In this document: piece by piece, positions 1-7,003 of the stretch
Position numbering within the stretch: position 1 is the stretch's first letter
Layout: every line of letters starts with the position of its first letter
DNA from: Actinomycetes bacterium
GTDB taxonomy: Bacteria > Actinomycetota > Thermoleophilia > BMS3ABIN01
Direction: 5' to 3'
DNA length: 64,000 nucleotides
Assembly: GCA_021791195.1 (NCBI GenBank)
Contig: JAJYXB010000007.1
Location: forward strand, 1 to 64,000
Program-made: the position numbers and the translations under genes
Notes under the pieces: generated by a model
The model's input: the letters and a program-made list of their open reading frames with translations, nothing else
Told to the model about the DNA's origin: nothing
Databases searched by the model: none

Positions 1-23
1 CCCTTACCGTTTACTCTGGCCAT
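1..23 (-). CDS. Start of an unidentified gene running off the left edge
   Basis: On the minus strand an ATG at 23-21 opens the reading M-A-R-V-N-G-K and runs off the window. A good ribosome binding site (AAAGGAGA) lies about 5 bases upstream of it. Only seven codons are visible, so no function can be given. The gene would diverge from the AbiEii fragment at 71. It could be chance, but the spacing of site and start codon is typical. Confidence 0.3.
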
Positions 24-70
24 CGTCTCTCCTTTGATATTGGACTCGATACCTAATATCTTGGAGAACG

Positions 71-490
71 ATGGCCGCTCTTCCTTTAGCGGCTGTTAGA
101 ATTTACAGAAGTTTAAGGGCACGACCCAAAGAGATCCATTCGCCATATAGCGATGCCGTTTTTAAAAGCTTCGCCACTTATTCTCTGGAAGAAATTCTTG
201 TTGAGAAGCTTTGCGCGATAATCGGCCGCACTGAACCTCGGGATATTTATGACGTGAATTATCTTTTTGGGATGGCTGATATCGATTTCCACAAAATCCC
301 GGATGCTTTTCGCGAGAAGGCGGAGTTTAAAGGGATTTATCCCGAGAGATTAAAAACAAGCTTGAATGACAAAAAAGATAAATATGAGCGGATGTGGGGA
401 ACCCGCCTGGAGCATCAGATCAAGGAGCTGCCTCACTTAGCAGAAGTTTTGCGAGAGCTAAATCGGAGTTTGAGAAAATACGATCTTTAG
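71..490 (+). pseudogene. AbiEii/AbiGii toxin nucleotidyltransferase, C-terminal fragment
   Basis: The 139 residues match the C-terminal half of the AbiEii/AbiGii nucleotidyltransferase family (type IV toxin-antitoxin and phage-defence toxins). The typical run HSPYSD...TYSLEEILVEKL, followed by RDIYDVNYLF, is visible. The family is usually 220-300 residues long, and the N-terminal nucleotidyltransferase motif is absent. All three forward frames upstream of 71 are closed by stops, so the N-terminal half is gone and is not merely outside the window. A GGAG sits just before the ATG, so a short protein could still be made. No AbiEi antitoxin gene is seen next to it. I read it as a truncated relic of a defence system. 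Confidence 0.65.
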
Positions 491-571
491 AGGAATCTGA
501 CGTAAACCGCTATAAAATGTTGTATATGAATCGCTAAGAAATATTGGATTTGAGTGGCGAAATGCTTGAAA

Positions 572-724
572 TTACCTCAGAGTCTTCTTCGCAAGGTTCC
601 CCAATTGCTGTAAAATAGGGGCGTTGTAGCTGTTCAGATAACGTCCGAACACCCCGACCAATGAAGACTTATTCCAACGCTCAGCTGAGAAGAGAGCATC
701 AAAGAATTCGGCAGGCTGAGCCTT
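572..724 (-). pseudogene. Unidentified coding remnant in the 491-912 gap
   Basis: The stretch 491-912 has no confident gene. On the minus strand about 50 codons ending at the TAA at 572-574 read like real protein (AEFFDALFSAERWNKSS, then GVFGRYLNSYNAP). A neighbouring frame just upstream also looks protein-like (NAIYVKDGEVKRL), with the two joined by a one-base shift near 720. No start codon or ribosome site serves the readable part. I do not recognise the family. It is probably the frameshifted tail of a lost accessory gene. Confidence 0.35.
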
Positions 725-748
725 TTAACTTCACCGTCTTTAACATAG

Positions 749-1021
749 ATGGCGTTGATAATAATGACGACGGAGGATCTGGAGGATCTAGAGGTTTCAG
801 TAAGGAATTTCGGGTTTAAAGAATTATTAACGGATTATTCAAAAGAATGTCCGGATCGTTTGGTAAATTTGAGAAATTACATTGTTTCATCTAAGTATAA
901 GAAGCTCATGTGTCACAATAAATATCCCATGTCTTCTAGCTTGGCGTCTGCCAACCGGCTATCCATCTCTTCCTGGGTCATACCGAGGACTTCGGCCCAT
1001 TTGGCCAGTTTGTCGGGGTGA
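749..1021 (+). CDS. Possible small hypothetical protein, doubtful
   Basis: The first 50 or so codons read like a natural protein (FGFKELLTDYSKECPDRL). The last third, from about 913, is antisense to the XRE gene and has no protein character. An overlapping frame starting at ATG 661 covers the apparent upstream part and ends at 819, so this could be one gene broken by a frameshift near 815. No family is recognised and no ribosome site is clear. It is reported mainly to account for the base composition of this stretch. Confidence 0.25.
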   Translation: MALIIMTTEDLEDLEVSVRNFGFKELLTDYSKECPDRLVNLRNYIVSSKYKKLMCHNKYPMSSSLASANRLSISSWVIPRTSAHLASLSG

Positions 1022-1227
1022 GGAACGAACCGGCCGAGTTCCGTGTCTGAAACATAGCCAGCGTTGCGGTAGCCCAAGACTTTACTTACCTGCATAAGCG
1101 TCAAACCTTTTTCGCGCCGTATCCTCCGTTGTCTCTCGGCGAATGGTGGGAAGTCTGGGCTACTAGGCACGCCACTGGCGCGAAACCCACTTGAAAAAGA
1201 GCTATAGTCAATTCTGGTGTATGGCAC
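913..1227 (-). CDS. XRE-family helix-turn-helix regulator, 5' end overlapped by IS
   Basis: This is a small DNA-binding protein of the Cro/C1 (XRE) type. The helix-turn-helix covers roughly residues 33-75 (RRIRREKGLTLMQVSKVLGY), with a C-terminal tail. It lies 8 bases beyond the transposase stop, but its first dozen codons are the terminal inverted repeat of the IS256 element. The GTG start at 1227 therefore comes from the insertion. A more natural start is the GTG at residue 20 (about 1170), which lies in chromosomal sequence. The insertion has separated the gene from its original promoter, so its present expression is uncertain. A near-identical 34-base piece of the same gene recurs at 4731-4764. 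Confidence 0.6.
   Translation of the reverse strand: MPYTRIDYSSFSSGFRASGVPSSPDFPPFAERQRRIRREKGLTLMQVSKVLGYRNAGYVSDTELGRFVPHPDKLAKWAEVLGMTQEEMDSRLADAKLEDMGYLL
1129..1161 (+). repeat. Direct repeat copy 1 (XRE gene segment)
   Basis: The 33 bases beginning TTGTCTCTCGGCGAA and ending GGTGGGAAGTCTGGGCT recur at 4731-4764 with one inserted and one changed base. This copy is inside the XRE coding region, where the complement encodes S-P-D-F-P-P-F-A-E-R-Q. The second copy lies in noncoding relic sequence, so this copy is probably the parental form. Confidence 0.7.
1190..1198 (+). repeat. Target-site duplication, left copy
   Basis: CTTGAAAAA immediately abuts the left end of the IS256-family element, and the identical nine bases follow its right end at 2588-2596. 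Eight- to nine-base target duplications are the norm for this family. The perfect match points to a fairly recent, simple transposition event. Confidence 0.85.
1199..1223 (+). repeat. IS256-family left terminal inverted repeat
   Basis: It pairs with 2563-2587 on the opposite strand. Matching positions include GAG, TATA and the uninterrupted TCTGGTGTA. The repeat also supplies the first codons of the current XRE reading frame. Confidence 0.75.
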
Positions 1228-1235
1228 CTCATTGA

Positions 1236-2483
1236 TCAGGCGGCATCCCTGTCCTGGTTTTCGATCTCGATTCCGTCCTTGAACTTTACTCCGTTGATTA
1301 CCTTTGCCAGGTGATCAAAACCGCGCAACCGGCGCCAGTTGCCTTCGGCGCACATTCCCAGCTTAAATGCCATCGCCAGCATCGTCTGCCTGGTGACACA
1401 GCCCTTGGCCTGTTTGCTGCGGTGCCGGATGGTGGCGAACGTCGACTCGATCGGATTGGTGGTGCGGATGTGCTGCCAGTGCACCGCCGGAAAGTCGTAG
1501 AAGGCCAGCAGCTGTGTGCGATCCTTGACCAGGCACTCGGCAGCCTTGGGATACTTGTCCTGATATGTTTCAATAAACAAGTCAAAAGCCTTCACCGCGT
1601 CGTCTTTGGTTTCGGCCATCCAGATCTCGTGTATAGCCTCCTTCGCTTTCGGCTGAGTGTGTTTGGGCAGATAGTTGAGCACGTTAGCGATTTTGTGCTT
1701 CCAGCAACGCTGATGACGGGTTTCGGGGAAGATCTCGTCCAGTGCGCCCCAGAATCCCAGAGCGCCATCAGCGACGCCGAGCGCCGGAGCGTTTAGTCCT
1801 CGGCTTTTTAGATCCAGAAGCACCTCCCGCCAGCTCTGGGTGGATTCTCTTACCCCGTCCTCGATGGCCAGGAAGTGCTTCTCGCCCCGGTCGTTGACAC
1901 CAACCACGACCAGCAGGCAAAGCTTCTGGGACTCGGCTCTTATTCCCGAGTAGATGCCGTCGGCCCACAGGTAGACCCAGGTCTCGTCATCCAACCTCTT
2001 TTTGCTCCAGGCAAGGTACTCATCGAGCCAGACTTTCTTTAAGCGGCTGACCACCGCCGGGGAGAGTCCCCTGGCCTCGGGTCCCATCAGCACTTCCAGT
2101 GCCGCCTGCATCTGGCCGGTAGAGATGCCTTTCAGATACAGCCAGGGAATGGCCGCCTCCACCGACTTTGCCTTGCGCAGGTATGGCGGCACCAGTGTCG
2201 AGTGGAACACCGCCTGTTCATCGGTGCGGCTTCTGACCTTGGGGACCTTGGCCGGCACCGGGCCGATGCCGGTTAAGATCTCGCGCACCGGCAGGTAGCC
2301 GTTTCTCACCACTGCCGCTCGTCCCTGCTCATCGGTGAGACCCTCAAAGAGAGCCAGATACTCGGCTACCTCAACTTCCAGCGCTCTCATCAGCAGTTCT
2401 CTGGCATCCCGCCTGAGCATCTCCGTCAGCGGGTCCGAAATAAACGCTGGCCTTTCGATTGGAACTACGTTACTCTCGCTCAT
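1236..2483 (-). CDS. IS256-family (Mutator-like) transposase
   Basis: This 415-residue DDE transposase catalyses movement of its own element by copy-out and paste-in. The acidic residues are visible in their family contexts: WADGIYSG, VADGALGFWGAL with the cysteine/histidine run HQRCWKHK, and TTNPIESTFATIRHR. The frame is open further upstream to 2531. The ATG at 2483 is preferred because AGGAG lies 8 bases before it and the product then begins MSESNVV. Length and motifs agree with a full-length, potentially active enzyme. The gene occupies nearly the whole insertion sequence. Confidence 0.93.
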   Translation of the reverse strand: MSESNVVPIERPAFISDPLTEMLRRDARELLMRALEVEVAEYLALFEGLTDEQGRAAVVRNGYLPVREILTGIGPVPAKVPKVRSRTDEQAVFHSTLVPPYLRKAKSVEAAIPWLYLKGISTGQMQAALEVLMGPEARGLSPAVVSRLKKVWLDEYLAWSKKRLDDETWVYLWADGIYSGIRAESQKLCLLVVVGVNDRGEKHFLAIEDGVRESTQSWREVLLDLKSRGLNAPALGVADGALGFWGALDEIFPETRHQRCWKHKIANVLNYLPKHTQPKAKEAIHEIWMAETKDDAVKAFDLFIETYQDKYPKAAECLVKDRTQLLAFYDFPAVHWQHIRTTNPIESTFATIRHRSKQAKGCVTRQTMLAMAFKLGMCAEGNWRRLRGFDHLAKVINGVKFKDGIEIENQDRDAA

Positions 2484-2562
2484 GTGGCGCACTCCTTTTG
2501 TTGAATTTGATTTGGTCAAAACCAATTTCAACAGGGTGCGCCGCCTTTTTCAAATCAGTGGG

Positions 2563-2587
2563 CGTACACCAGATTCAGTTATAACTC
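2563..2587 (-). repeat. IS256-family right terminal inverted repeat
   Basis: The complement begins GAGTTATAACTGAATCTGG and aligns with the left end over about 25 bases, with a perfect nine-base core TCTGGTGTA. Confidence 0.75.
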
Positions 2588-2596
2588 CTTGAAAAA
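2588..2596 (+). repeat. Target-site duplication, right copy
   Basis: CTTGAAAAA is identical to 1190-1198 and directly follows the right inverted repeat. Confidence 0.85.
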
Positions 2597-2660
2597 TTGT
2601 AGAAAACTGATACCCTGAAATGGTTCTGGCTCGTGGTCGAGCCGGCGGACTCGTACATTT

Positions 2661-2894
2661 ATGAATGCACCCCGTCAAAAAACCGGGAACGGCGTGAAGC
2701 GGCTGCTTTTCATGGTCATGGGATCGGTACTCCTCGGCCTCGGGTTCGTGATACTTTTAGGCGCGGTAATCAGGTTTGCGGGGGGCGATCTCAAGGCCTC
2801 GCCTATGGGCTATCTGGCCGCGGTCCTGCTGGGAGGCATCCTTCCCTGCGTTTCCGGTTTTTACTTCATTATCAAGGGTTGGCGGACGGGTTGA
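2661..2894 (+). CDS. Small two-helix membrane protein, hypothetical
   Basis: The 77 residues hold a basic N-terminus (RQKTGNGVKR) and two hydrophobic segments, about 16-40 (LLFMVMGSVLLGLGFVILL) and 51-73. They are joined by a short loop with G-G-D, giving a hairpin in the membrane. No family is recognised. The ATG has only a weak purine run in front of it. A GTG at about residue 12 is an alternative. It precedes another membrane protein gene by 77 bases on the same strand and may be co-transcribed with it. Confidence 0.55.
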   Translation: MNAPRQKTGNGVKRLLFMVMGSVLLGLGFVILLGAVIRFAGGDLKASPMGYLAAVLLGGILPCVSGFYFIIKGWRTG

Positions 2895-2971
2895 AACGCG
2901 AGTGATTGGGTGGGGCGCAGAACAAGATGCGCGGGCCGGGTCAAAAACATTTCTGACCAAGGGAGACCGGA

Positions 2972-3625
2972 TTGGCTGTATTCTGGAGTCTCATGTTCCT
3001 GTTCTCGTTGGGATGCCTGCTCACAGGACTGATCAGGCCATCTGTTTATTCCACCCTGCTTCACACCAACTTCACGCGCAAGCGGGCGGGTTTGATCTTC
3101 GGCAGCCTTTTTGTGGTAGTGCTGATTCTGGGGACAATTTTCCCGGCGGGAAAAGCTGAGGAAGGCTCGAACGCGTCCGCAATGGAAACCACGGCCCACA
3201 TGACTGCGGCCGCCGCGTCCGGCGAGGAAACAACCGCAGGCTCATCCCCCCAGGGCGTCGAAGCCTGCAAGCTGTTGAGCAGAACCGAAGTGGAAAGCGT
3301 CCTGGCGGAAGCCTTCGCGGAGCCCACGGAAATCACAAGCGAGTTCACGCCGGCAAAAACATGTGTTTACGAATCAGTGGCCAAAGACGCGGTGGGCGAC
3401 CCAAAAACCAGGATAACCCTGCAGTACTACACCGAGGGCACTTTTACCAACCGGCCGGCCGACAAGCAGCAGGCGACGAAGACGAAGATCGGTGACGATT
3501 CATATTTCAGCGAGAGCGGAATTTTGTTTCTTAACAAGGGCGGAACGCTGATTAATATGTTAGGTAACATAACCTACCAGCAGGAAGAAGAGCTGGGGAA
3601 GCTGGCGTTTCAGCATATGCCCTGA
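2972..3625 (+). CDS. Membrane-anchored extracytoplasmic protein, hypothetical
   Basis: The N-terminal 60 residues hold two transmembrane segments (about 2-22 and 41-58). A Thr/Ala/Ser-rich linker of some 35 residues follows, then a soluble domain of about 120 residues. The domain begins V-E-A-C-K-L-L and has a second Cys (TCVYE). This resembles small actinobacterial secreted domains of the DUF3558 type, where two cysteines may form a disulfide. The likeness is general and I do not assign a family. The start is a TTG at 2972 with GGGAGA five bases upstream. The domain is probably on the outer face of the membrane. Confidence 0.6.
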   Translation: MAVFWSLMFLFSLGCLLTGLIRPSVYSTLLHTNFTRKRAGLIFGSLFVVVLILGTIFPAGKAEEGSNASAMETTAHMTAAAASGEETTAGSSPQGVEACKLLSRTEVESVLAEAFAEPTEITSEFTPAKTCVYESVAKDAVGDPKTRITLQYYTEGTFTNRPADKQQATKTKIGDDSYFSESGILFLNKGGTLINMLGNITYQQEEELGKLAFQHMP

Positions 3626-3627
3626 TG

Positions 3628-3673
3628 TGGAGCCGCCGTGCGGAATCGAACCGCAGGGCTGCTCATTACGAAT
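3628..3673 (-). tRNA. Partial tRNA-Thr(CGU): 3' half only, likely att-site scar
   Basis: Read on the minus strand, this is the 3' half of a tRNA. The anticodon loop TTCGTAA is followed by the 3' anticodon stem TGAGC, a variable loop, a perfect T arm (TGCGG-TTCGATT-CCGCA), acceptor strand CGGCGGC, discriminator T and encoded CCA. Upstream of the loop the sequence does not pair (CAGAA instead of GCTCA), and no D arm or 5' acceptor strand exists. Breakage exactly in the anticodon loop is the classic boundary of tyrosine-recombinase attachment sites. The gene cannot yield a working tRNA. Confidence 0.75.
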
Positions 3674-3711
3674 TCTGACCAGAGGCGCCCGTCAGTCCAG
3701 ATTTATCATGG

Positions 3712-4662
3712 TTAAAGGAATCTTCTGTGCGAGAAAATTGAGCAAGTGACGCGAAATTTCTGTCCATGGGTAGCAATGAAGTCAGCATTGATGACGTTCC
3801 CGGTTGTCATATTAACCAGTGGCCGTGCAACCTCCGGTAAAGCTTTCCGTAGCGGAATCATAGTGTATGTCACTGGTTGGGACGCTGGTATACCCGTGAC
3901 CCGGTTGAACTGTGAAATGCCAATACCCGGGCGCAACCGGCTGTTTTGCAAATAAATCGCCCCACCGCAAGTATGGACCGCTGTCTCTCCTGCAATTGCC
4001 CGCAACGTTGATGGGATACTGGATGACTCGATCCTGCGAGGCGCTGTAACCGAACAGTGCCGAATTTACCGGGGAACAGCCCTGTTTGTCATAGAGAGCA
4101 AATTCCAGTGGCTGCCCCTTCGCCATTAATATCACGGTAATCGAGAATAACAGGCTTTCCTTCCGTTTCCGGCGGCGCATCCACGCTGTAATAGTAGCCC
4201 TGCTTAATTTCACAGGGCAGGTAGAAAGCATCTTTCTGACTTGAATCACTAATCGAAATTGTGTTTATGATGTTGCCGGTGTCCGTGTCCTGCAGGGATA
4301 CCCGAGTTGGCCCCTCGTAATAGCTGGCGCCCCTTGTCTCTTGAGGGCAGGAATAAATGTCAGCATCGCCGGCAGAAAGCGCGCGACGGGTTGGATTCAG
4401 CATCCAGATGATCAAAGCTCGGTTTGCGACGCCGGGGAGGTTATTTTGTTCGATTATTTGTGCGTTTGCGGGAAGAGCAACCGGCGGCTCGTTAGTTATT
4501 TCTGTATTGGCATTTGTAGTGCCTATTGTTGCCGAATCGGTATTCGTAGCAATGCTCGAGTTACTTTGCGTCGCAGTTTTGCTGCTTTCAGCCGCCGGGT
4601 TTATCTGAGCCTCGCCGCACCCGGATGACAGCGCCAGGAGAATCAGGAGAAAAGGAACATGG
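3712..4662 (-). pseudogene. Frameshifted lipoprotein gene
   Basis: A secreted lipoprotein can be read only by joining frames. From about 4662 a hydrophobic signal ends in a lipobox (LALSSGC) and is followed by a Thr/Asn/Ser-rich linker and a domain with NPTRRALSAGDADIYSC. That frame stops at 4089. At the run GGGG near 4113-4116 a one-base shift restores the protein (GQPLEFALYDKQGC, then GYWHFTVQPGHGY) down to 3812. A third frame remains open to 3712. No ATG, GTG or TTG in frame precedes the signal sequence. The lower GC than the flanking core genes suggests transferred DNA. The family is unknown. Confidence 0.55.
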
Positions 4663-4693
4663 AATAGCAGAAGCCTGCGATGGCCCCTATTTT

Positions 4694-4757
4694 ACTTCCC
4701 ACCATTTCGACCTGCGGTTTCCTTGATACTTTGTCTCTCGGCGAAACGGTGGGAAGT
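4694..4757. repeat. Inverted repeat, 16-bp arms
   Basis: ACTTCCCACCATTTCG (4694-4709) and CGAAACGGTGGGAAGT (4742-4757) are inverted copies with one mismatch and a 32-base spacer. The right arm is part of the second XRE-segment repeat. No gene is supported between 4663 and 4907, and this relic is the only structure I see there. Confidence 0.6.
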
Positions 4758-4764
4758 CTGGGCT
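4731..4764 (+). repeat. Direct repeat copy 2 (relic of XRE gene segment)
   Basis: These 34 bases match 1129-1161 except for one inserted and one substituted base. The change throws the encoded XRE segment out of frame, so this copy cannot be part of a working homologue. Confidence 0.7.
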
Positions 4765-4907
4765 GCGCCCAGACGACGGCTCCCTGCGTTCGCCTTAATC
4801 CCCCTTTTTTAAAACCACAAGCAACTGCAGATGTTCATGACTCGGAATCAAACTACGGGTTGGTGACGGTGTTGGTGTGCCATATTTACCGCCGCACTTT
4901 TTCAAAG

Positions 4908-5873
4908 TCAGTGAGTGTGATGTCTTACTGGCTTCGCCGTGTGGTTATTGATATCGCAATAAGGTCCGGCGACATCACAGGCAGAAGACTCGATCTCCAG
5001 GGTTGCATGAACAATGCCAAAGTCCCGGACAAGCATCTCCCTTAAATCTTTCAGGATATGGCCCCCTTCGCTGATCATGACGTCCTCAACCAGCACATGA
5101 CAGCTGAGAGCGTAAAGCCCGGAGCCGATGGTCCATACATGGATATCATGAATATCTCTGACTCCTTTCTCTTCCTTCATTTCCGCCACCAGTTTATTGA
5201 CTTCAATTGCCCGCGGAGCTTCTTCCAGGAAGATTTCCAGGGTTTCGCGGATTATGCCCCAGGCCCCCCAGAGGAGGGCTAGACCAATGATTATGCTAAT
5301 GAGTGGATCAACCGGGTACCAGCCAGTGGCGATAATAACCAGGCTTGCGACCAGCACGGCGGCCGAAGCGGCCGCGTCGCCAAGCAGATGGAGGATCGCG
5401 CCGCGGATATTTATGTCCCCCGAATGAGCTTTTTTGAGAATGCCCACTATTGACAGATTGGCAAAAAGGGCTATGGCTGCTGTAACCAGGACCAACCTGC
5501 CGGCTACCGGTTGCGGATTTAGAAAACGCTGGTAAGCTTCGTAAAATATCCAGGCAGTAACAAGGACAATGGTAATGGCGTTGATGAGTGCGGTGAGGAT
5601 GCCGGTGCGATGGTAACCAAACGTCTTTTCAGCATTAGGCGGTTTTTTTGCCTGCGCCATACCGTACCAGGTAATACCCAGGGCTGTAATGTCCGTGAAA
5701 TTGTGGGCGGCGTCGCTTAAAAGCCCCAGGCTGTTTGCGATCAGGCCGACGATGACCTCGACGACGACTATGGAAAGATTGAGGGCGATGCCCCAGATCA
5801 GGCCGCCCGCAATCCCCTTTCGGGGGGCAGTTGATTCTATTGCTGATGCATGCTTGTGTTCGCTTTTACTCAT
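4908..5873 (-). CDS. Cation diffusion facilitator, zinc-type (CzcD/ZitB-like)
   Basis: This 321-residue member of the cation diffusion facilitator family exports divalent metal in exchange for protons. It has a His-rich N-terminus, six membrane helices, and the two intramembrane metal motifs HNFTD (helix 2) and HLLGD (helix 5). The HxxxD/HxxxD pair is typical of zinc-transporting members. A cytoplasmic domain follows, with DIHDIHVWTIGSG and a His/Cys-rich tail. The start at 5873 (MSKSEHKH) has AAAGGA just before it. An ATG four codons earlier is possible. The gene overlaps the end of the upstream transporter by 8 bases. It is the last gene of an ArsR-controlled operon, so it probably serves Zn(II) or Cd(II) efflux. 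Confidence 0.85.
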   Translation of the reverse strand: MSKSEHKHASAIESTAPRKGIAGGLIWGIALNLSIVVVEVIVGLIANSLGLLSDAAHNFTDITALGITWYGMAQAKKPPNAEKTFGYHRTGILTALINAITIVLVTAWIFYEAYQRFLNPQPVAGRLVLVTAAIALFANLSIVGILKKAHSGDINIRGAILHLLGDAAASAAVLVASLVIIATGWYPVDPLISIIIGLALLWGAWGIIRETLEIFLEEAPRAIEVNKLVAEMKEEKGVRDIHDIHVWTIGSGLYALSCHVLVEDVMISEGGHILKDLREMLVRDFGIVHATLEIESSACDVAGPYCDINNHTAKPVRHHTH

Positions 5874-6510
5874 CTTCCTTTGCATCTTCCAGGGCTTCCC
5901 ACCCTTCCTTTATGATTAGAGGCAACATGGCCAGCGCCGCCAGGGGATCGGCCCACGACCAGCCGAAGGCGGCGTTTAAGCCAAGCCCGATAAGCAGTAC
6001 GAGCGAAAGATATGTGCAGACCCAGGTTTCCATTGCGTCAGAGGCCAGGGCCCTGCTATCCAGGGCAGTAGCCACCCGTTGCTTGGAAATAGCCAGAACC
6101 GGCATCACGGCCAGGGAGAGCGCGGCGACGACGATGCCCACCGTGCTTTCCTGCGCTTCCACTCCGGCCAGCATCTTCCAGCCGGATTCAATCAGGATAT
6201 AGAGGGCCAGGGCAAAGAAAGTCAGCCCGACAACGTATGACGCCCGGCGCTCGATTTTCGAATGATCATCATCTGTAATTGCATGTCCCAGCTGTGCCTC
6301 TTTTTTGAGCCGCCACAGCAGCGCAGCACCGGCAGTTATCTCGATCAAACTGTCCAGGCCAAAGCCCACCAGCGCTACGCTGCCTGCTAAATAACCAGCA
6401 CCAATTGCCACAAATCCTTCAATGGCGTTATAGCCAATAGTGAAAAACTCCAAGCGGATACCGCGAGTCAGCAAGGAGGGGCGACGTCTGCTATCAGAAA
6501 GCGACGCCAT
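5866..6510 (-). CDS. Short cation efflux family membrane protein
   Basis: The 214 residues contain the CDF-type membrane domain, with about six hydrophobic segments, but lack the C-terminal cytoplasmic metal-binding domain of the larger neighbour. The metal-site positions appear as GFGLDSLIEI and LASDAMETW (DxxxE rather than HxxxD), so its specificity may differ. Stop-start overlap TAATG with the ArsR gene and an 8-base overlap with the following CDF gene indicate translational coupling in one operon. It could work alone or as a partner of the larger CDF. The likely substrate is a divalent metal. Confidence 0.75.
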   Translation of the reverse strand: MASLSDSRRRPSLLTRGIRLEFFTIGYNAIEGFVAIGAGYLAGSVALVGFGLDSLIEITAGAALLWRLKKEAQLGHAITDDDHSKIERRASYVVGLTFFALALYILIESGWKMLAGVEAQESTVGIVVAALSLAVMPVLAISKQRVATALDSRALASDAMETWVCTYLSLVLLIGLGLNAAFGWSWADPLAALAMLPLIIKEGWEALEDAKEDE

Positions 6511-6920
6511 TATTTCAATCCCCTTTGAACGGTTGACCTGTGACCCAGATGTTCAAGCCCAGTGGTAAAAAGTTTAAGCACGTGCTCATCATCCAGTGAA
6601 TAATAGGCGATGCGTCCTTCCTTGCGGTATTTCACAAGCTTAGCCATTCGCAGCACGCGAAGCTGATGGGATACCGCGGATCGGCTCATCCCCAGTGCCG
6701 CAGCCAGGTCACAGACGCAGAGTTCCCGCTCAGCCAGCAGAGATATGAGGCGCAGACGCGAGGAATCCGCCATGACCTGAAAGATCTGGGCGAGATCGGT
6801 TGCAGCCAATAACGCCAAGGCCTTCTTTCGCGCCTGTTTCACCGCGGCAGGATTAATGCAGTGGACCTCACAAATATCGCTTGCCGCTGTTCGCGATGAC
6901 TTGGTCTGTTTGTTAATCAT
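6510..6920 (-). CDS. ArsR/SmtB-family metal-sensing repressor
   Basis: This 136-residue winged-helix repressor (residues about 40-115) heads the efflux operon. Two classical metal sites can be seen. An alpha-3/N-terminal cysteine site is formed by ELCVCDLAAALG with C-E-V-H-C near the N-terminus, as in CadC. The alpha-5 carboxylate/histidine site DDEHVLKLF...EHLGH resembles SmtB and ZiaR. Having both suggests sensing of Zn(II) with possible Cd/Pb response. Metal binding should release the repressor from the palindrome at 6950-6965, which overlaps the promoter of this gene, so the system is predicted to autoregulate. Confidence 0.85.
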   Translation of the reverse strand: MINKQTKSSRTAASDICEVHCINPAAVKQARKKALALLAATDLAQIFQVMADSSRLRLISLLAERELCVCDLAAALGMSRSAVSHQLRVLRMAKLVKYRKEGRIAYYSLDDEHVLKLFTTGLEHLGHRSTVQRGLK

Positions 6921-6949
6921 GATTGTGACTGCCTTTTAAATGAAAATAA

Positions 6950-6965
6950 GTGAACACTCATTCAC
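6950..6965. promoter_or_regulatory. ArsR/SmtB operator palindrome
   Basis: GTGAACACTCATTCAC is a near-perfect dyad of the TGAA-N6-TTCA form recognised by SmtB/ArsR repressors. It touches the -10 box of the ArsR promoter, so bound repressor would block RNA polymerase. Confidence 0.75.
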
Positions 6966-6993
6966 ATATAGCAGTAAAAAAATCCCCTGTCAA
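6965..6993 (-). promoter_or_regulatory. Promoter of the ArsR-CDF-CDF operon
   Basis: On the minus strand TTGACA (6988-6993), a 17-base spacer and TATATG (6965-6970) form a strong housekeeping-type promoter directed at the ArsR gene. The operator dyad starts at its -10 box. Confidence 0.7.
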
Positions 6994-7003
6994 TATCCGA
7001 AGC

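Larger units (their letters stand above)
1199..2587 (-). mobile_element. Complete IS256-family insertion sequence (1389 bp)
   Basis: The element has one transposase gene and imperfect terminal inverted repeats. The left end (1199-1223) starts GAGCTATA and shares TCTGGTGTA with the right end (2563-2587, complement starts GAGTTATA). It is flanked by the perfect nine-base repeat CTTGAAAAA. The size of 1.39 kb is normal for the family. The transposase reading frame is intact, so the element could be active. It sits at the 5' edge of the XRE regulator gene. A second IS footprint in this window, at 28239, belongs to a different family (IS1595). Confidence 0.88.

Noticed and set aside
3628-3700. A complete tRNA gene
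   Set aside because: The D arm, 5' acceptor strand and 5' anticodon stem are missing, so only a 3' half is present.
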